From NCBI GenBank assembly GCA_041740495.1, contig JBGSLW010000082.1:1-48668 (forward strand): a stretch of 48,668 nucleotides of DNA. The letters run 5' to 3'. A program made the position numbers and the translations under genes. Within the stretch, counting starts at the first letter, position 1; each line of letters begins with the position of its first letter. Below the pieces are notes generated by a model, which was not told the DNA's origin, searched no databases, and saw only the letters and a list, made by a program, of their open reading frames with translations. This DNA comes from JANMEB01 sp041740495. Lineage in GTDB: Bacteria; Planctomycetota; Planctomycetia; Pirellulales; Pirellulaceae. Of the stretch, positions 48,387 to 48,668 are shown in pieces.

Positions 48387-48668
48387 CTAGTTGATCAGGT
48401 ACAGCAGCGGGAACAGGAAAATCCAAATCAAGTCGACCAAGTGCCAATACAACCCGACGTAATCGACCGGTCCAAAGTAGTCCGGCCGCCAATGGTTGTT
48501 GATCGAACGCCACAACAGCCATGACAAAGCGATCATCCCACCGATCACGTGGAAGGCATGCAGCCCCGTCATGCAGTAGTAAATGCTAAAGAAAATCCCG
48601 ACGTCGTGGTCGAGCACCGGGCCGTGCAGCGCCGGCGATGTCGCACCCCCCGCCGCCGGCTGGTGCCC
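48387..48668 (-). CDS. Cytochrome c oxidase subunit III (first copy, cut by right edge)
   Basis: The visible C-terminal 93 residues include IFFSIYYCMTGLHAFHVIGGMIALSWLLW and YVGLYWHLVDLIWIFLFPLLYLIN, the last two helices of subunit III with the conserved GLHAFHVIGG and YWHLVDLIWIFLFPLLYL. The frame stays open to position 48668, so the gene continues outside. Subunits I and II are probably further upstream on the minus strand. A typical C-terminus, unlike the second subunit III-like gene downstream. Confidence 0.92.
   Translation of the reverse strand, partial: GHQPAAGGATSPALHGPVLDHDVGIFFSIYYCMTGLHAFHVIGGMIALSWLLWRSINNHWRPDYFGPVDYVGLYWHLVDLIWIFLFPLLYLIN

Overview
The window is a G+C-rich bacterial chromosome segment that most resembles a planctomycete of the Pirellulales type. 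The lineage marks are a DUF1559 protein with a type IV prepilin leader, a DUF1080 (3-keto-disaccharide hydrolase) protein, a planctomycete-type cytochrome c protein, a secreted sulfatase, an LRR lipoprotein, several ExbB/ExbD-like channels, and many intergenic hairpin repeats. This assignment is inferred from gene content; no marker gene such as 16S rRNA is present. No rRNA, tRNA, CRISPR array, phage or insertion sequence was recognised.

Layout: 1-7.9 kb holds a patatin-like lipase (cut by the left edge), a phytoene-dehydrogenase-like flavoprotein, a WYL regulator divergent from a QueC-like enzyme, leuD, a DUF1559 pseudopilin and a small Cys-rich secreted protein, all separated by repeats. 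8.2-16.8 kb holds a CNNM/CBS membrane protein fused to a PTS EIIA-like domain, a TadE-TadG-TadE set behind a HAMP-like membrane protein, a tandem GNAT protein, a Cys-type cysteine dioxygenase, a YqgE family protein, and a His-rich lipoprotein followed by a Fur regulator. 16.8-22.9 kb holds a three-gene operon of an ExbB/MotA-like channel with two membrane-anchored coiled-coil proteins, a probable small RNA with a strong terminator, and a DASS/TrkA-C transporter.

23.1-27.0 kb holds a UbiA-type prenyltransferase, a TIM-barrel isomerase-like protein and an alkaline-phosphatase-like protein (together resembling eboC-eboE-eboF), then a 5-formyl-THF cyclo-ligase. 27-35.4 kb holds a repeat island, an LRR lipoprotein, a metallopeptidase/ATP-grasp gene pair, and a divergent operon of ferredoxin, TPR-like protein, ExbB and two ExbDs. 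35.5-40.3 kb holds a cytochrome c-type protein divergent from a DUF1080 protein, a hairpin-rich gap and a sulfatase. 40.7-48.7 kb holds a prepilin-peptidase-like/beta-lactamase-like fusion, a sulfotransferase, rarA, and the 3' part of a cytochrome oxidase operon (two subunit III genes, subunit IV, and an inserted alpha/beta hydrolase).

The strongest unusual signals are: (1) the ExbB plus two coiled-coil proteins operon, which has a motor-like layout; (2) the reduced EBO-like cluster; (3) the prepilin-peptidase/beta-lactamase fusion and the CNNM-EIIA fusion; (4) at least six dispersed intergenic repeat families, including REPIN-like inverted pairs and a composite element of about 205 bp present twice, two of which form the 3' ends of genes; and (5) a QueC-like protein without the usual four-Cys zinc site. 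Function statements rest on recognised family motifs; no database search was possible.
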